Assembly: GCF_018881905.1 (NCBI RefSeq)
Contig: NZ_JACVPM010000001.1
Location: forward strand, 62,001 to 126,000
Direction of reading: 5' to 3'
Source: Polynucleobacter sp. MG-27-Goln-C1
GTDB taxonomy: Bacteria; Pseudomonadota; Gammaproteobacteria; Burkholderiales; Burkholderiaceae
Length of the DNA stretch: 64,000 nucleotides
Positions 17,759-29,170 of the stretch are shown here, piece after piece. Made by a program: the position numbers and the translations under genes. The notes beneath the pieces were generated by a model. That model was not told the origin of the DNA and searched no databases. It saw nothing but the letters and a program-made list of their open reading frames with translations. Numbering within the stretch: position 1 is the stretch's first letter; every line of letters begins with the position of its first letter.

Positions 17759-18769
17759 ATGAGTGTCACTCTTGCTATCGATGCTATGGGCGGAGATCAC
17801 GGAGCAGTTGTCACGGTTCCCGCTTGTTGCGATTTTCTCGAAAAACATGCTGATGTGAAGATTGCCTTAGTCGGCAATCCGGAAGTGCTCAAGCAAGCCT
17901 TGAGTAAATTTCCCAAAGCGCCAATGGAGCGCATTCAAATTATTCCCGCCAGTGAAGTTGTCTTAATGGATGATCCCATTGAGGTGGCACTGCGTCGTAA
18001 AAAAGATTCTTCTATGCGCGTTGCTATTGAGCAAGTGAAAGAAGGTCTGGCTGATGCAGTCATCTCTTCTGGCAATACGGGCGCCTTAATGGCGATCTCC
18101 CGCTACATTCTCAAAACCCTTGAAGGTGTTGATCGCCCTGCAATTGCTACTGCGATCCCGAATGAAAAAGGGCGCGGCACCACCATGCTGGATCTCGGTG
18201 CCAACGCGGATTGTGAGCCAATGCACTTGGTGCAATTTGCACAAATGGCTAACGTGATGGTTCAAGTGGTGGATGGCACACAAAATCCTTCAATCGGTCT
18301 TCTCAATATTGGTGAAGAAGTGATTAAGGGAAATGAAGTAGTCAAGCAGACGAGTGAGTTGCTGCGCCAAGCAAACTTAAACTTCTATGGCAACGTAGAA
18401 GGCAACGATATTTTTAAAGGCACTACGGATATCGTGGTGTGCGATGGTTTTGTTGGTAACGTAGTCCTCAAGGCAAGTGAAGGCTTGGCGAAGATGATGA
18501 GCGGTTTAATCAAACAAGAATTCAATCGATCATGGCTTACGAAGCTAATGGCGATTTGCGCTATGGTGCCATTGTTGCGTGTCCGCAAGCGCGTGGATCA
18601 TCGTCGTTATAACGGCGCAGTACTTTTAGGTTTGCGTGGTTGTGTGATCAAGAGTCATGGGTCAGCAGATCGTTTTGCATTTGGTTTTGCGCTCGATCGC
18701 GCATATGAAGCAGCAAAAAATCGCATGGTAGAGCGCATAGCTCAAGCTTTTGTGGCGGAGACAAAATAA
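17759..18769 (+). CDS. plsX: Phosphate acyltransferase
   Basis: PlsX converts acyl-ACP to acyl-phosphate, the donor for glycerophospholipid synthesis by PlsY. The 336-residue protein begins with the family signature [11 protein letters not shown] and has [28 protein letters not shown], and [18 protein letters not shown]. Location is cytoplasmic, at the membrane surface. It opens the phospholipid and fatty acid gene run and is followed by fabH after 2 bases. Confidence 0.97.
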   Translation: MSVTLAIDAMGGDHGAVVTVPACCDFLEKHADVKIALVGNPEVLKQALSKFPKAPMERIQIIPASEVVLMDDPIEVALRRKKDSSMRVAIEQVKEGLADAVISSGNTGALMAISRYILKTLEGVDRPAIATAIPNEKGRGTTMLDLGANADCEPMHLVQFAQMANVMVQVVDGTQNPSIGLLNIGEEVIKGNEVVKQTSELLRQANLNFYGNVEGNDIFKGTTDIVVCDGFVGNVVLKASEGLAKMMSGLIKQEFNRSWLTKLMAICAMVPLLRVRKRVDHRRYNGAVLLGLRGCVIKSHGSADRFAFGFALDRAYEAAKNRMVERIAQAFVAETK

Positions 18770-18771
18770 TC

Positions 18772-19758
18772 ATGGGTACTTATTCACGGATAGCTGGAAC
18801 TGGAAGTTACCTTCCAGAGCAGCGTTTAAGCAATCAAGATCTGGTTGAGCGTTTAGCGAAGATTGGTCTTGAGACTAGCGATGAATGGATTGTGACTCGT
18901 AGCGGCATTTCTGCTCGTCACTTTGCGGCAGACAATCAACTTACGAGTGACTTGGCGGTCAAAGCTGCTGAAGCCGCATTAGAGGCGGCTGGCTGCACCT
19001 CAGAAGATCTTGACCTCATTATTTTGGCAACCTCTACGCCGGATCATTTGGGCGGCTTTCCAAGTACTGCTTGCGTAGTGCAAGATAAATTGGGTGCTCA
19101 CACAAACTGTGCGGCATTCGATGTCCAGGCGGTATGTGCCGGCTTTACTTATGCTCTGGCGATTGCGGATGCATTTATTCGTACGGGCACTTACAAAAAA
19201 GTTTTAGTTCTCGGTGCAGAAACCTTTTCCCGTATTTTGGATTTCCAAGATCGCACGACCTCTGTTTTATTTGGTGATGGTGCTGGGGCAGTGGTTCTTG
19301 AAGCCTCGAAAGAGCCAGGTATTTTGGCAACTGCCTTACATGCTGACGGCAGTCAACGTGACATCCTCTGTGTTCCAGGACGTGCAAAGCAGGGTGGCGT
19401 AGAAGGCTCTGCTTACTTAACTATGGATGGCCCTGCAGTCTTTAAGCTGGCCGTTAAGGTGCTAGAGCAAGTTGCGCATGAGGCTTTAGAGAAAGCCAAT
19501 CTCAAACCAGAGCAAATTGATTGGTTGGTGCCACACCAAGCCAATATTCGCATCATGGAGAGCACGGCTCGCAAGATGGGTATGTCGATGGATAAAGTGA
19601 TTGTGACTGTGCATGAGCATGGCAATACTTCTGCTGCATCTATTCCACTTGCCTTGGACGTCGGCGTGCGCTCTGGTCAAATTCAACGCGGTCAACACCT
19701 TTTGCTAGAGGGCGTGGGCGGTGGCTTTGCTTGGGGCGCAGTAGCAATTAAGTATTGA
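18772..19758 (+). CDS. fabH: 3-oxoacyl-ACP synthase III
   Basis: FabH starts fatty acid synthesis by condensing acetyl-CoA with malonyl-ACP. The catalytic triad is visible: the Cys in [10 protein letters not shown], the His in [11 protein letters not shown] and the Asn in [10 protein letters not shown]. At 328 residues it has normal length. The [10 protein letters not shown] end is typical. It lies tightly between plsX and fabD. Confidence 0.97.
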   Translation: MGTYSRIAGTGSYLPEQRLSNQDLVERLAKIGLETSDEWIVTRSGISARHFAADNQLTSDLAVKAAEAALEAAGCTSEDLDLIILATSTPDHLGGFPSTACVVQDKLGAHTNCAAFDVQAVCAGFTYALAIADAFIRTGTYKKVLVLGAETFSRILDFQDRTTSVLFGDGAGAVVLEASKEPGILATALHADGSQRDILCVPGRAKQGGVEGSAYLTMDGPAVFKLAVKVLEQVAHEALEKANLKPEQIDWLVPHQANIRIMESTARKMGMSMDKVIVTVHEHGNTSAASIPLALDVGVRSGQIQRGQHLLLEGVGGGFAWGAVAIKY

Positions 19759-19813
19759 AGCAAAGCACTAAAGCTAAAAATATATTCACAACTATTATTC
19801 AGCGATTATTCCT

Positions 19814-20749
19814 ATGACATTTGCATTTGTATTCCCTGGCCAAGGTTCCCAATCTGTTGGGATGCTCAACTCCATTGCTGATCGCCCAGAGGTTCGTGCA
19901 ACTTTGCAAGAAGCCTCAGAGGCTTTGGGTGAAGATGTTGCAAAACTGATTGCTGAAGGCCCTGCAGAAGCATTGTCTTTAACAACCAATACACAGCCCG
20001 TGATGTTGACCGCGGCGATTGCGTTTTATCGCGCTTGGTTAGCCTCTGGTGGTGCCGTTCCTCAGATGATGGCTGGTCACAGTTTGGGTGAATACTCTGC
20101 TTTAGTTGCTGCTGGCGTCATCTCTTTTAAAGATGCAGTGCCTTTAGTGCGCTTTCGTGCTGAAGCGATGCAGACGGCTGTCCCAGTTGGTACGGGTGGT
20201 ATGGCTGCGATTTTAGGTTTGGATGATGCGATTGTAAAAACGGTTTGTGCTGAAGCTGCTGCAGCTTCCGGTGGCGTAGTGGAGGCAGTGAACTTTAATG
20301 CTCCAGGACAAGTCGTGATTGCGGGTGGTAGCGATGCCGTGACTAAGGCTTGCGAATTACTCAAGGCAGCTGGTGCGAAGCGTGCTCTGCCATTGCCAGT
20401 ATCCGCACCATTTCATTCATCGCTGCTGCAGCCTGCTTCTGAAAAGCTCAAAGCCTACTTGGCCGATATTGAATTTAAGGTCCCCACTATTTCTGTAGTT
20501 AATAACGTTGATGTCAATGTGCTAAATGATCCAGCGGCCATTAAAGATGCCTTGGTGCGTCAAGCTGCTAAGCCTGTACGTTGGCAAGAGACTATCAATG
20601 CTATGGCGCAGCAGGGCATTACTCAGGTAGTGGAATGCGGTCCTGGCAAGGTATTGGCTGGGCTGACTAAGCGCATTAATGAGCATGTTGTTGGCATTCC
20701 TATTTTTGATGAAGCTAGCCTCACTGAAGCCTTGGCTACAGTAAAGTAA
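19814..20749 (+). CDS. fabD: Malonyl-CoA--ACP transacylase
   Basis: FabD loads malonyl groups on acyl carrier protein. It begins FAFVFPGQGSQSVGML, has the catalytic Ser in AGHSLGEYSAL, the arginine region VRFRAEAMQ, and the His in PVSAPFHSSLL. The 311-residue length is normal. The ATG at 19814 gives the family start. Confidence 0.97.
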   Translation: MTFAFVFPGQGSQSVGMLNSIADRPEVRATLQEASEALGEDVAKLIAEGPAEALSLTTNTQPVMLTAAIAFYRAWLASGGAVPQMMAGHSLGEYSALVAAGVISFKDAVPLVRFRAEAMQTAVPVGTGGMAAILGLDDAIVKTVCAEAAAASGGVVEAVNFNAPGQVVIAGGSDAVTKACELLKAAGAKRALPLPVSAPFHSSLLQPASEKLKAYLADIEFKVPTISVVNNVDVNVLNDPAAIKDALVRQAAKPVRWQETINAMAQQGITQVVECGPGKVLAGLTKRINEHVVGIPIFDEASLTEALATVK

Positions 20750-20791
20750 AAATACAAATAAGAAACATTAAAGAAACGACGGAAGACAAAT

Positions 20792-21535
20792 ATGAATCTC
20801 GACTTAAGTGGACAAATTGCATTGGTAACTGGCGCATCGCGCGGTATTGGTCAAGCCATTGCGGATGAGTTAGTGAAATGTGGCGCCAAGGTAATTGGTA
20901 CTGCTACTTCTGAAGATGGCGCCAAGGCTATCAATGCGCGTTTACAAGCGAGCGGTGGTCGCGGTGAAGTACTGAATGTGACTGACCCAAAGGCTTGCGA
21001 AGACATCATTGATTTGATCGTCAAGGATTTTGGCGGCATCAATATTTTGGTGAATAACGCAGGCATCACTCGCGATAACCTAGCAATGCGCATGAAAACA
21101 GATGAGTGGACAGATGTGATCGACACCAACTTAAGTGCAGTTTTCCGTTTGTCCCAGGCGGTAATGCGTCCAATGATGAAGGCACGTGCTGGCCGCATTA
21201 TTAACATCACCTCGATTGTTGGGCATATGGGCAACCCTGGACAGGCTAATTACGCAGCTGCCAAATCAGGGGTTTCTGGAATGACCCGCGCTTTAGCCCG
21301 TGAAATCGGTAGCCGCAATATCACTGTAAATTGTGTTGCACCTGGATTTATTGATACCGATATGACTCGCGCTTTGAGCGAAGAACAGCAAAATAGCCTG
21401 AAAGCGAACATTCCCTTGGCTCGTCTGGGTAGCCCAGAAGATGTGGCCCAGGCAGTGGCGTTTTTGGCATCCCCAGCGGCTGGGTACATTACGGGTAATA
21501 CCTTACATGTCAATGGCGGCCTGTATTTAGCCTAA
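20792..21535 (+). CDS. fabG: 3-oxoacyl-ACP reductase
   Basis: A short-chain dehydrogenase that reduces 3-oxoacyl-ACP with NADPH. Seen are the cofactor motif TGASRGIGQAIA, NNAGITRDN, the catalytic Ser in INITSIVG, the Tyr and Lys in NYAAAKSG, and the end GYITGNTLHVNGGLY. At 247 residues, between fabD and acpP, it is the housekeeping FabG. Confidence 0.97.
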   Translation: MNLDLSGQIALVTGASRGIGQAIADELVKCGAKVIGTATSEDGAKAINARLQASGGRGEVLNVTDPKACEDIIDLIVKDFGGINILVNNAGITRDNLAMRMKTDEWTDVIDTNLSAVFRLSQAVMRPMMKARAGRIINITSIVGHMGNPGQANYAAAKSGVSGMTRALAREIGSRNITVNCVAPGFIDTDMTRALSEEQQNSLKANIPLARLGSPEDVAQAVAFLASPAAGYITGNTLHVNGGLYLA

Positions 21536-21561
21536 AAATAAAGCAGAAATTTGATCATTTT

Positions 21562-21597
21562 TTGGCGGATTTGCTAATTCGGCCCGCCAAGCTGATA
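21562..21597 (+). promoter_or_regulatory. Inverted repeat and likely promoter region of acpP
   Basis: TTGGCGG (21562-21568) and CCGCCAA (21584-21590) are perfect complements around 15 bases. TTGCTA (21571-21576) and GATAAA (21594-21599), spaced by 17, may be -35 and -10 boxes, so the repeat straddles the promoter. It could be an operator or part of a fabG 3' hairpin. Confidence 0.35.
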
Positions 21598-21638
21598 AAA
21601 TTCTTTTCATCGTTTTTTTACAACCCTTGGGGGAATTA

Positions 21639-21878
21639 ATGGATAACATCGAACAACGCGTTAAGAAGATCGTCGCTGAGCAATTGGGCGTCGCAGAAGC
21701 AGATATCAAGAATGAATCTTCTTTTGTGAATGACTTAGGCGCAGACTCTCTTGACACTGTTGAATTGGTAATGGCTTTGGAAGATGAATTCGGGATTGAA
21801 ATTCCGGATGAAGAAGCTGAAAAAATTACTACTGTTCAGCTCGCTATCGATTTTGCTCAGTCAAAAGCTCAGGGTTAA
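21639..21878 (+). CDS. acpP: Acyl carrier protein
   Basis: The 79-residue acidic carrier holds growing acyl chains on 4'-phosphopantetheine attached to the Ser of [15 protein letters not shown]. AcpS (30677-31069) would add this group. The ATG at 21639, preceded by GGGGGAA, is preferred to an in-frame TTG at 21627. The region of about 100 bases before it probably holds its own promoter, consistent with the very high expression known for acpP. Confidence 0.97.
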   Translation: MDNIEQRVKKIVAEQLGVAEADIKNESSFVNDLGADSLDTVELVMALEDEFGIEIPDEEAEKITTVQLAIDFAQSKAQG

Positions 21879-21906
21879 TTCCCTAGCTTAGTTAAAAGCT
21901 ATTACT

Positions 21907-23154
21907 GTGTCAGCATCAAATGGCCGTCGCCGGGTTGTTGTTACCGGCTTAGGCCTTATTTCACCAGTTGGTAACTCGGTTGATGTAGCTTGGTCTAATT
22001 TGCTCGCGGGCAAATCAGGCATTGCTACCATCACTAAGTTTGACCACACTCCGCTGAGCGTGCATTTCGCCGGCGAGGTGAAAGATTTCAATGTCGAAGA
22101 ATATGTTTCTGCCAAAGAGGCGCGCCATATGGATACCTTTATCCATTACGGTATCGCTGCTGGCACGCAAGCAATTCGCGATAGCGGTTTACAGATAACC
22201 GAAGAGAACGCCGAGCGCGTTGGTGTCATGGTTGGTTCAGGTATCGGCGGTTTGCCGATGATTGAAGAGACTGGCGCTGAGTTGCTCGCTCGCGGTCCTC
22301 GTCGCATCTCCCCATTCTTTGTGCCAGGCTCAATCATTAATATGATTTCTGGCCACCTCAGTATCTTGTTTGGTCTTAAGGGTCCAAACGTTGCTGCAGT
22401 GACAGCTTGCACCACAGGTTTGCACAGTATTGGATTGGCAGCACGTTTAATTCAGTACGGTGATGCCGATGTGATGGTTGCCGGTGGTGCTGAATCTACG
22501 ATTTCCGCATTAGGGGTTGGTGGCTTTGCTTCTGCTAGAGCTCTATCTACTCGTAATGATGACCCTGCAACAGCTTCACGCCCATGGGACAGAGACCGTG
22601 ATGGTTTCGTTCTGGGTGAGGGTGCTGGTGTTATTGTTCTCGAAGAGTATGAGCACGCTAAAGCACGTGGCGCAAAAATCTACTGTGAGCTCTTAGGCTT
22701 CGGTATGAGTGGTGATGCGTATCACATGACTGCCCCAAATATGGATGGCCCACGTCGTTGCATGGTGAATGCAATGCGCGATGCTGGCTTGAATGCAGAT
22801 CAGATTCAGTACATCAATGCACACGGTACTTCGACACCTTTGGGTGATAAGAATGAAACTGGCGCTATCAAGGCTGCTCTCGGCGATCACGCCAAGAAGA
22901 CGCTAATTAACTCTACTAAGTCGATGACTGGCCACCTTTTAGGCGGTGCGGGCGGCTTGGAGTCTGTCTTTACTATTCTGGCTTTACATAACCAAAAGTC
23001 TCCACCAACAATCAACATCTTCAATCAAGATCCAGAGTGTGATTTGGACTACTGCGCCAATACTGCTCGTGATGTGAAGATCGACCATGCCGTCAAAAAC
23101 AACTTTGGCTTTGGGGGTACTAACGGTACCTTGATTTTTGGCAAACTGACCTAA
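21907..23154 (+). CDS. fabF: 3-oxoacyl-ACP synthase II
   Basis: FabF elongates acyl-ACP. Seen are [15 protein letters not shown] at the start, the catalytic Cys in [10 protein letters not shown], the His in [11 protein letters not shown] and in [13 protein letters not shown], and [10 protein letters not shown] at the end. The start is GTG at 21907. It closes the fab run; the next gene is degQ after 71 bases. Confidence 0.97.
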   Translation: MSASNGRRRVVVTGLGLISPVGNSVDVAWSNLLAGKSGIATITKFDHTPLSVHFAGEVKDFNVEEYVSAKEARHMDTFIHYGIAAGTQAIRDSGLQITEENAERVGVMVGSGIGGLPMIEETGAELLARGPRRISPFFVPGSIINMISGHLSILFGLKGPNVAAVTACTTGLHSIGLAARLIQYGDADVMVAGGAESTISALGVGGFASARALSTRNDDPATASRPWDRDRDGFVLGEGAGVIVLEEYEHAKARGAKIYCELLGFGMSGDAYHMTAPNMDGPRRCMVNAMRDAGLNADQIQYINAHGTSTPLGDKNETGAIKAALGDHAKKTLINSTKSMTGHLLGGAGGLESVFTILALHNQKSPPTINIFNQDPECDLDYCANTARDVKIDHAVKNNFGFGGTNGTLIFGKLT

Positions 23155-23225
23155 TATTCTTACTAGGTTATTTCCTTTCTTCGTTTCCTTAATTATTGGT
23201 TTTTACCAAGTAGGTTGATGGCATC

Positions 23226-24674
23226 ATGAAAAAGTATCTTATTGCGCTCTTAGCTATCTTTAGCTTGGGGCAAATTGCATTCATTCCTCAGGCCTGCGCC
23301 CAGAGCCCTCGCGTCTCCATTCCAGATTTTGCTGATTTGGTTGAGAGAGCCAGTCCGGCCGTGGTCAATATTCGTACTACTGAAAAAGTGATGCAGCAGC
23401 AAGCCCAGGGTGGTTTCCCAGGAATGCCAGAGGATCAAGCTGAGTTCTTCCGTCGTTTCTTCGGAGTACCTATTCCAGGTTTGCCTGGTACACCTAAACA
23501 AGCCCAACCGAATCCAGGCAAGCCTCAAGAGGCTGATCGTGGCGTAGGTTCAGGCTTCATTATTGAATCCAATGGTTTGATTCTGACAAATGCCCACGTG
23601 GTTGAAGGTGCGAATACGATTTACGTTACCTTGACTGACAAGCGTGAGTACAAAGCGAAGTTACTAGGTATGGATAAGCGTACTGATGTGGCGGTTGTCA
23701 AAATTGATGCACGCGATTTACCTAAGTTGCCATTGGGTGACTCTTCCCGCGTAAGAGTGGGTGAGTGGGTATTAGCGATTGGCTCCCCGTTTGGCTTAGA
23801 AAATACCGTGACCGCAGGCATCGTGTCCGCCAAGAGTCGTGATACTGGCGACTACTTGCCATTCATTCAGACGGACGTGGCGGTGAATCCTGGTAACTCG
23901 GGTGGTCCCTTATTGAACACAGCCGGACAGGTCATTGGCATTAACTCACAAATCTTTAGTCGCTCTGGTGGATATATGGGTATCTCATTTGCGATTCCGA
24001 TTGATGAGGCCATGCGCGTTGCAGATCAATTGCGTACCAATGGAAAAATGACTCGTGGTCGTATTGGCGTTGCTTTAGGTGAAATGACTAAAGAGATCGC
24101 TGAGAGCTTAGGCTTAGGAAAACCACGTGGAGCTTATGTTCGCAATGTTGAACCTGGTGGTCCAGCAGCAGCGGGTGGCATTGAGTCGGGCGACGTGATT
24201 TTGAGCTTCAATGGCCGCGATATTGGAAAATCCACCGATCTACCCAGAACAGTTGGTGAAACTAAGCCTGGAACTAGCGCAACAGTCCAGGTCTGGCGCA
24301 AAGGGGGCACCAAGGACTTGATGGTGACTGTGGCCGATACCGAAGCTGGTCAGGCCGCTGTGAAGAAATCGGATAACTCTGGATCATCTGGTGGGAATAC
24401 CAATTCTCTTGGAGTGGCGGTTTCTGAGCCCTCAGATAGCAAGAAGAAGGAGCTCAATATCCGCGGTGGGGTTGAGGTTACGGGCCTAGGAGATGGCCCC
24501 CTAGCGCGTGCAGGGGTGCGTCCTGGCGATGTCATTATCCGGATTGCGGATGCTGACATTACTGGGGTAAAGCAGTTTGAGAGCCTGGTTAAGGGCCTGG
24601 ATGCCAATAAATCGGTCCCAGTTTTTGTCCGCAGGGCTGATAGCACCATGATTATTCCAGTTAGGCCAAAATAA
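23226..24674 (+). CDS. Periplasmic serine protease of the DegP/MucD family
   Basis: A Do-type protease and chaperone for damaged envelope proteins. The 482-residue protein has a signal peptide (likely cut after ACA near residue 25), the trypsin-like triad His124 (LTNAHVVEGA), Asp154 (RTDVAVVKI) and Ser225 (GNSGGPLL), then two PDZ domains at about 280-370 and 400-475. A linker rich in Gly and Pro lies before the protease domain. As I recall the Burkholderia and Ralstonia order, rpoE-rseA-rseB stand between fabF and this gene; here they are absent. Confidence 0.93.
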   Translation: MKKYLIALLAIFSLGQIAFIPQACAQSPRVSIPDFADLVERASPAVVNIRTTEKVMQQQAQGGFPGMPEDQAEFFRRFFGVPIPGLPGTPKQAQPNPGKPQEADRGVGSGFIIESNGLILTNAHVVEGANTIYVTLTDKREYKAKLLGMDKRTDVAVVKIDARDLPKLPLGDSSRVRVGEWVLAIGSPFGLENTVTAGIVSAKSRDTGDYLPFIQTDVAVNPGNSGGPLLNTAGQVIGINSQIFSRSGGYMGISFAIPIDEAMRVADQLRTNGKMTRGRIGVALGEMTKEIAESLGLGKPRGAYVRNVEPGGPAAAGGIESGDVILSFNGRDIGKSTDLPRTVGETKPGTSATVQVWRKGGTKDLMVTVADTEAGQAAVKKSDNSGSSGGNTNSLGVAVSEPSDSKKKELNIRGGVEVTGLGDGPLARAGVRPGDVIIRIADADITGVKQFESLVKGLDANKSVPVFVRRADSTMIIPVRPK

Positions 24675-24818
24675 GCCAAAACCTGGGTTTTTGCATGGAA
24701 TAAACGGGTTCGGCGCTAATTTAGCGCCACCCATTACAATCACTTTAAGACGGCTTTTTGCAGCGCATCATTGTGGTGCGTTCTGACAAGGCGTTTTTTG
24801 AAGACCACATAAGACGCT

Positions 24819-26624
24819 ATGGATTTAATCCGCAATTTTTCTATCATCGCCCACATTGATCACGGCAAATCAACGCTTGCTGATCGCATTATTCAACTCT
24901 GTGGCGGTCTATCTGATCGTGAAATGGAAGCCCAAGTGCTTGACTCGATGGATATCGAGCGGGAGCGTGGCATCACGATTAAAGCGCAAACAGCAGCGCT
25001 GACTTATAAGTCCAAAGATGGCAAAACTTACAACATCAATTTGATTGATACTCCGGGACACGTTGACTTCTCCTATGAAGTGAGCCGCTCTCTATCAGCA
25101 TGTGAAGGTGCATTGTTGGTAGTTGATGCCAGTCAAGGTGTTGAGGCTCAAACTGTCGCTAACTGTTACATGGCGCTGGAGCTAGGCGTTGAAGTAGTGC
25201 CGGTGCTTAATAAGATTGATTTGCCGCAGGCTGATCCTGAGCGCGCTAAAAAAGAAATTGAAGATGTTATTGGTATCGATGCATCTGAGGCGGTGACGTG
25301 TTCGGCTAAAACTGGCTTAGGCGTACAAGAAGTCATCGAAGAGATGATTGCTCGCGTACCCCCACCAAAAGGCAATGCAGCAGATCCTTTGCAAGCCTTG
25401 ATTATTGATTCTTGGTTTGATAACTATGTTGGTGTGGTGATGTTGGTGCGGGTTGTGAACGGCACCTTAAAGCCAAAAGAAAAAATTACTTTGATGTCCA
25501 ATGGCTCAAGCCATCTGGTTGAGCACGTTGGTGTATTTAGTCCAAAGTCTGTGGATCGTCCAGCGCTGTCTGCTGGCCAGGTAGGCTTTGTGATTGCCGG
25601 TATTAAAGAGTTAAAAGCCGCCAAGGTGGGTGACACAGTTACCCATACTCCTGGGCAGCAAGGCCGAGTCCCAGCTACCGAGCCACTTCCAGGCTTTAAA
25701 GAAGTGAAGCCCCAGGTCTTTGCAGGTCTGTACCCGGTGGAGTCGAGTGAGTACGATCAATTGCGCGAATCTTTAGAGAAGCTGCAATTAAACGATGCCT
25801 CACTCTTGTATGAGCCTGAGGTTTCGCAAGCGCTTGGTTTTGGATTCCGCTGCGGCTTCCTGGGATTGCTCCATATGGAGATCGTGCAAGAGCGTTTAGA
25901 GCGTCAGTACGGCATGAATCTCATTACTACCGCACCAACGGTGGTGTACCAAGTAGAGCAATCTGATGGCACGATCCTGTCGGTAGACAACCCATCGAAG
26001 ATGCCAGAGGCTAGCAAGATCAACACGATTCTTGAGCCGATCGTGACAGTCAATCTGTATATGCCGCAAGAGTACGTGGGCGCGATCATTACTCTATGTA
26101 TTGGTAAGCGCGGTATTCAGATGGATATGAATTACCTCGGTCGCCAAGTAAAACTCACATATGAACTGCCAATGGCGGAGATTGTTTTGGATTTCTTTGA
26201 CAAAATGAAATCGATCTCTCGTGGCTATGCATCTATGGATTACGAGTTCAAAGAATACCGTCCGGCAGATGTGGTTAAGGTAGACATCCTCATTAATAGT
26301 GAGCGCGTTGATGCTTTGTCGGTGATTGTTCACCGCAACAATAGCCAGCACCGTGGACGCGAAGTAGTTGCTAAGATGCGCGGCATTATTCCGCGTCAAA
26401 TGTTTGATGTGGCCATTCAGGCGGCAATTGGTAGCAACATCGTTGCCCGTGAAAACGTGAAAGCCTTGCGTAAGAACGTATTGGCTAAGTGTTACGGTGG
26501 TGATATTTCTCGTAAACGCAAATTATTAGAGAAGCAAAAAGAAGGTAAGAAGCGCATGAAGCAAGTAGGTAACGTGGAGATTCCACAAGAAGCCTTCTTA
26601 GCCATTTTGCAGGTAGACGACTAA
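24819..26624 (+). CDS. lepA: Elongation factor 4
   Basis: LepA/EF4 is a ribosome-associated GTPase that helps translation under stress and 30S assembly. The 601-residue protein has the G1 motif [23 protein letters not shown], two beta-barrel/EF-G-like domains, and the unique C-terminal domain with [18 protein letters not shown]. Its stop overlaps the lepB start by 1 base, a pairing found in most proteobacteria. Confidence 0.98.
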   Translation: MDLIRNFSIIAHIDHGKSTLADRIIQLCGGLSDREMEAQVLDSMDIERERGITIKAQTAALTYKSKDGKTYNINLIDTPGHVDFSYEVSRSLSACEGALLVVDASQGVEAQTVANCYMALELGVEVVPVLNKIDLPQADPERAKKEIEDVIGIDASEAVTCSAKTGLGVQEVIEEMIARVPPPKGNAADPLQALIIDSWFDNYVGVVMLVRVVNGTLKPKEKITLMSNGSSHLVEHVGVFSPKSVDRPALSAGQVGFVIAGIKELKAAKVGDTVTHTPGQQGRVPATEPLPGFKEVKPQVFAGLYPVESSEYDQLRESLEKLQLNDASLLYEPEVSQALGFGFRCGFLGLLHMEIVQERLERQYGMNLITTAPTVVYQVEQSDGTILSVDNPSKMPEASKINTILEPIVTVNLYMPQEYVGAIITLCIGKRGIQMDMNYLGRQVKLTYELPMAEIVLDFFDKMKSISRGYASMDYEFKEYRPADVVKVDILINSERVDALSVIVHRNNSQHRGREVVAKMRGIIPRQMFDVAIQAAIGSNIVARENVKALRKNVLAKCYGGDISRKRKLLEKQKEGKKRMKQVGNVEIPQEAFLAILQVDD

Positions 26625-27430
26625 TGAACTTTGCGCTCATCCTATTTATCTTGGTAGTAGTTTCAGGTATTGCTTGGATTGCTGATCGTTACTACTTTGC
26701 CCCGCAAAGACGTATGGCTGGCATTGATCGCATGCCATTGTGGCTGGAATACACGGCTGGTTTCTTCCCGGTAATCTGCGCGGTATTTGTATTGCGCTCT
26801 TTTATTGTGGAGCCATTCAAAATTCCATCAGGCTCGATGATTCCAACCCTGCAGATTGGCGACTTTATTCTGGTAAATAAATTTACCTACGGAATTCGAT
26901 TGCCAGTCATCAACCAGAAGGTAGTCGACCTAGGATCCCCAAAACGTGGTGATGTAGTCGTATTCCGCTATCCGCGTGATGAATCAGTTGACTACATTAA
27001 ACGCGTCGTGGCTTTGCCTGGTGACACCATTACTTATCAAGACAAGCGTTTAACAGTCAATGGTCAGCCACTTCAATATAGCGGTGGTGAGCCTTACTTA
27101 GATCCAGAAAACATGAGGTATGCCAAACGGTTTGCAGAGTCTTATCCTGCGGATTTAGGTGGTAACAAGCATGAAATTCTCAATGATCCCGATCGTCCTG
27201 CTGGCATGTTTCCTGCAGAACGTTTTCCTGGATTTGAAAATTGTCAGTACCAAAATGGTGGGCTGACTTGTACCGTCCCAGCAGGGCATTACTTTGCTAT
27301 GGGTGATAACCGCGATAACAGCGCTGACTCTCGTTACTGGGGATTTGTGCCGGATAAAAATATCGTCGGCAAGGCATTCTTTGTTTGGTTAAACCTGGGA
27401 AATCTGGGTCGCATTGGCGGCTTCGAATAA
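26624..27430 (+). CDS. lepB: Signal peptidase I
   Basis: It removes signal peptides from exported proteins. There are two N-terminal membrane segments (about residues 2-20 and 44-60) and a periplasmic catalytic domain. The Ser/Lys dyad is Ser71 (PSGSMIPTL) and Lys126 ([12 protein letters not shown]). [14 protein letters not shown] near the end is box E of the family. At 268 residues it is shorter than the 324 of E. coli but normal for betaproteobacteria. Confidence 0.97.
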   Translation: MNFALILFILVVVSGIAWIADRYYFAPQRRMAGIDRMPLWLEYTAGFFPVICAVFVLRSFIVEPFKIPSGSMIPTLQIGDFILVNKFTYGIRLPVINQKVVDLGSPKRGDVVVFRYPRDESVDYIKRVVALPGDTITYQDKRLTVNGQPLQYSGGEPYLDPENMRYAKRFAESYPADLGGNKHEILNDPDRPAGMFPAERFPGFENCQYQNGGLTCTVPAGHYFAMGDNRDNSADSRYWGFVPDKNIVGKAFFVWLNLGNLGRIGGFE

Positions 27431-27434
27431 AGTC

Positions 27435-28226
27435 ATGAACGCCCGCGCCGCCATCGAAACTGCACCGCTGCAAGCGCAACTGGGCTACACGTTTAAAAAA
27501 CTAGAGCTACTGAATCAAGCTCTAACGCATCGTAGTCACAGTAAGAAAAATAATGAGCGCCTGGAATTTTTGGGTGACTCGATTCTGAACTGCGTTGTTG
27601 CTGAAATGCTTTATGAGCGTTATTCCGATCTAGATGAGGGTGATCTCTCCCGTGTGCGGGCTAACTTAGTCAAGCAGCAAGCACTCTACGAGATTGCTCA
27701 AACTCTATCGTTGTCAGACTATCTTCGCTTAGGTGAAGGTGAGCTGAAGAGCGGTGGCTTTCGTCGCCCATCTATTCTGGCCGATACACTTGAGGCGGTC
27801 ACTGGTGCAATATTTTTAGATGGCGGGTTTGATGCTGCTAAGACGTGTTTGCGCAAACTCTATTCCATTATTCTGGCCAATGTTGATCCCAAAACATTGG
27901 GTAAAGACGACAAAACACTATTGCAAGAGTGTTTGCAAAGCTATCAATTGCCGCTGCCGACTTATAACGTCACAGGTACTAGCGGTGCAGCCCATAACCA
28001 GCAATTTGAGGTGGAGTGTTTAATCCCCAACCTCAAGGTCTCCGTTAAGGGTGAGGGCGCGTCTAGACGTGCGGCAGAGCAGGCAGCTGCGAAGATAGCT
28101 TTAATCGCTGCATTAAAAGCCTTGCCACAAGCGCTAGGCAAACCTAAAAAGACTCGATCGGCTAAAAAGAAAGCAGCAAAAAAAGTAGCAACCGAAGAGC
28201 AATTAAATCTTAAGCTGAAGGGCTAA
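27435..28226 (+). CDS. rnc: Ribonuclease III
   Basis: RNase III cuts double-stranded RNA in rRNA precursors and mRNAs. The signature [17 protein letters not shown] is in the nuclease domain, and a double-stranded RNA-binding domain spans about 155-225. A lysine-rich tail ([18 protein letters not shown]) makes it 263 residues, longer than the 226 of E. coli. The ATG at 27435 is preferred; a TTG at 27414 would overlap lepB. It is part of lepA-lepB-rnc-era-recO. Confidence 0.96.
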   Translation: MNARAAIETAPLQAQLGYTFKKLELLNQALTHRSHSKKNNERLEFLGDSILNCVVAEMLYERYSDLDEGDLSRVRANLVKQQALYEIAQTLSLSDYLRLGEGELKSGGFRRPSILADTLEAVTGAIFLDGGFDAAKTCLRKLYSIILANVDPKTLGKDDKTLLQECLQSYQLPLPTYNVTGTSGAAHNQQFEVECLIPNLKVSVKGEGASRRAAEQAAAKIALIAALKALPQALGKPKKTRSAKKKAAKKVATEEQLNLKLKG

Positions 28227-28228
28227 TC

Positions 28229-29164
28229 GTGTTTAGATGCGGCACTATCGCCATTGTTGGCCGTCCCAATATGGGCAAATCGACCCTCTTGAATGCTTTG
28301 GTTGGTCAGAAGATCAGCATTACTTCTCGTAAAGCACAAACCACGCGTCACCGTATTTTGGGTATTCAGAATCGTGAAGAGGCGCAGTTCATTTTCATTG
28401 ATACGCCAGGCTTTCAGACGCGTTTAATGAATACCTTGAACAAGGCCTTGAACCGCACTGTCACTACAGCTTTGCAAGATGTAAACGTAGCCTGTTTTGT
28501 AGTTGAGGCTGGTTACTTTGGTGAAGATGACAAGAAGGTTTTGAAATTACTGCCAGATGACTTACCTATTGTCTTGGTTTTAAATAAATTAGATCTGTTT
28601 AATAGTCGTTTTCAGACTCCCTCTGAGCGGGATCAGGCGCTACTGAACTTTATTAAAGAGATGGCCCGCCCTTGGTGTGAGTTAGGTGGCCATGAAGATC
28701 AGAAATCTGAGTTCGCTGAAATCGTGCCAATGAGCGCCAAGAGTCCTGGAGATGTTGAGAGATTGTTGGATGTGCTTGAGGGCTACTTGCCAGAGGCGCC
28801 AGCCGTCTACGATGGCGATACCATTACTGATCGCAGTGAGCGCTTCTTGGCTGCCGAGATCCTGCGTGAGAAGGTCTTCCGCTTTACAGGGGAAGAGTTG
28901 CCTTACACCAGTACCGTTGTAATTGATCAGTTCAAGATGGATGGCAAGATGCGCCGGATTGCAGCAACGATTTTGGTTGATCGCGATAGCCACAAGGCGA
29001 TGATTATTGGCGCCAAGGGTGAGCGACTGAAGAAGATTTCTACCGATGCCCGCATTGATATGGAAAAGCTCTTTGACGGCAAAGTCTTTCTGGAGACTTG
29101 GGTGAAGGTCAAGCGCGGCTGGGCAGATGATCGCGCTGAATTGCGGGCACAAGGTTTAGAGTAA
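28229..29164 (+). CDS. era: GTPase Era
   Basis: Era binds the 3' end of 16S rRNA and acts in 30S maturation. GTPase motifs are [21 protein letters not shown] and SAKSPGDV, followed by a KH domain with [13 protein letters not shown]. The start is GTG at 28229, 2 bases after rnc. At 311 residues its length is normal. Confidence 0.97.
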   Translation: MFRCGTIAIVGRPNMGKSTLLNALVGQKISITSRKAQTTRHRILGIQNREEAQFIFIDTPGFQTRLMNTLNKALNRTVTTALQDVNVACFVVEAGYFGEDDKKVLKLLPDDLPIVLVLNKLDLFNSRFQTPSERDQALLNFIKEMARPWCELGGHEDQKSEFAEIVPMSAKSPGDVERLLDVLEGYLPEAPAVYDGDTITDRSERFLAAEILREKVFRFTGEELPYTSTVVIDQFKMDGKMRRIAATILVDRDSHKAMIIGAKGERLKKISTDARIDMEKLFDGKVFLETWVKVKRGWADDRAELRAQGLE

Positions 29165-29170
29165 TTATTC

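Noticed and set aside
28682..29152. A 156-codon minus-strand frame inside era
   Set aside because: era is certain on the other strand. The antisense frame has no Shine-Dalgarno and no recognisable motif.
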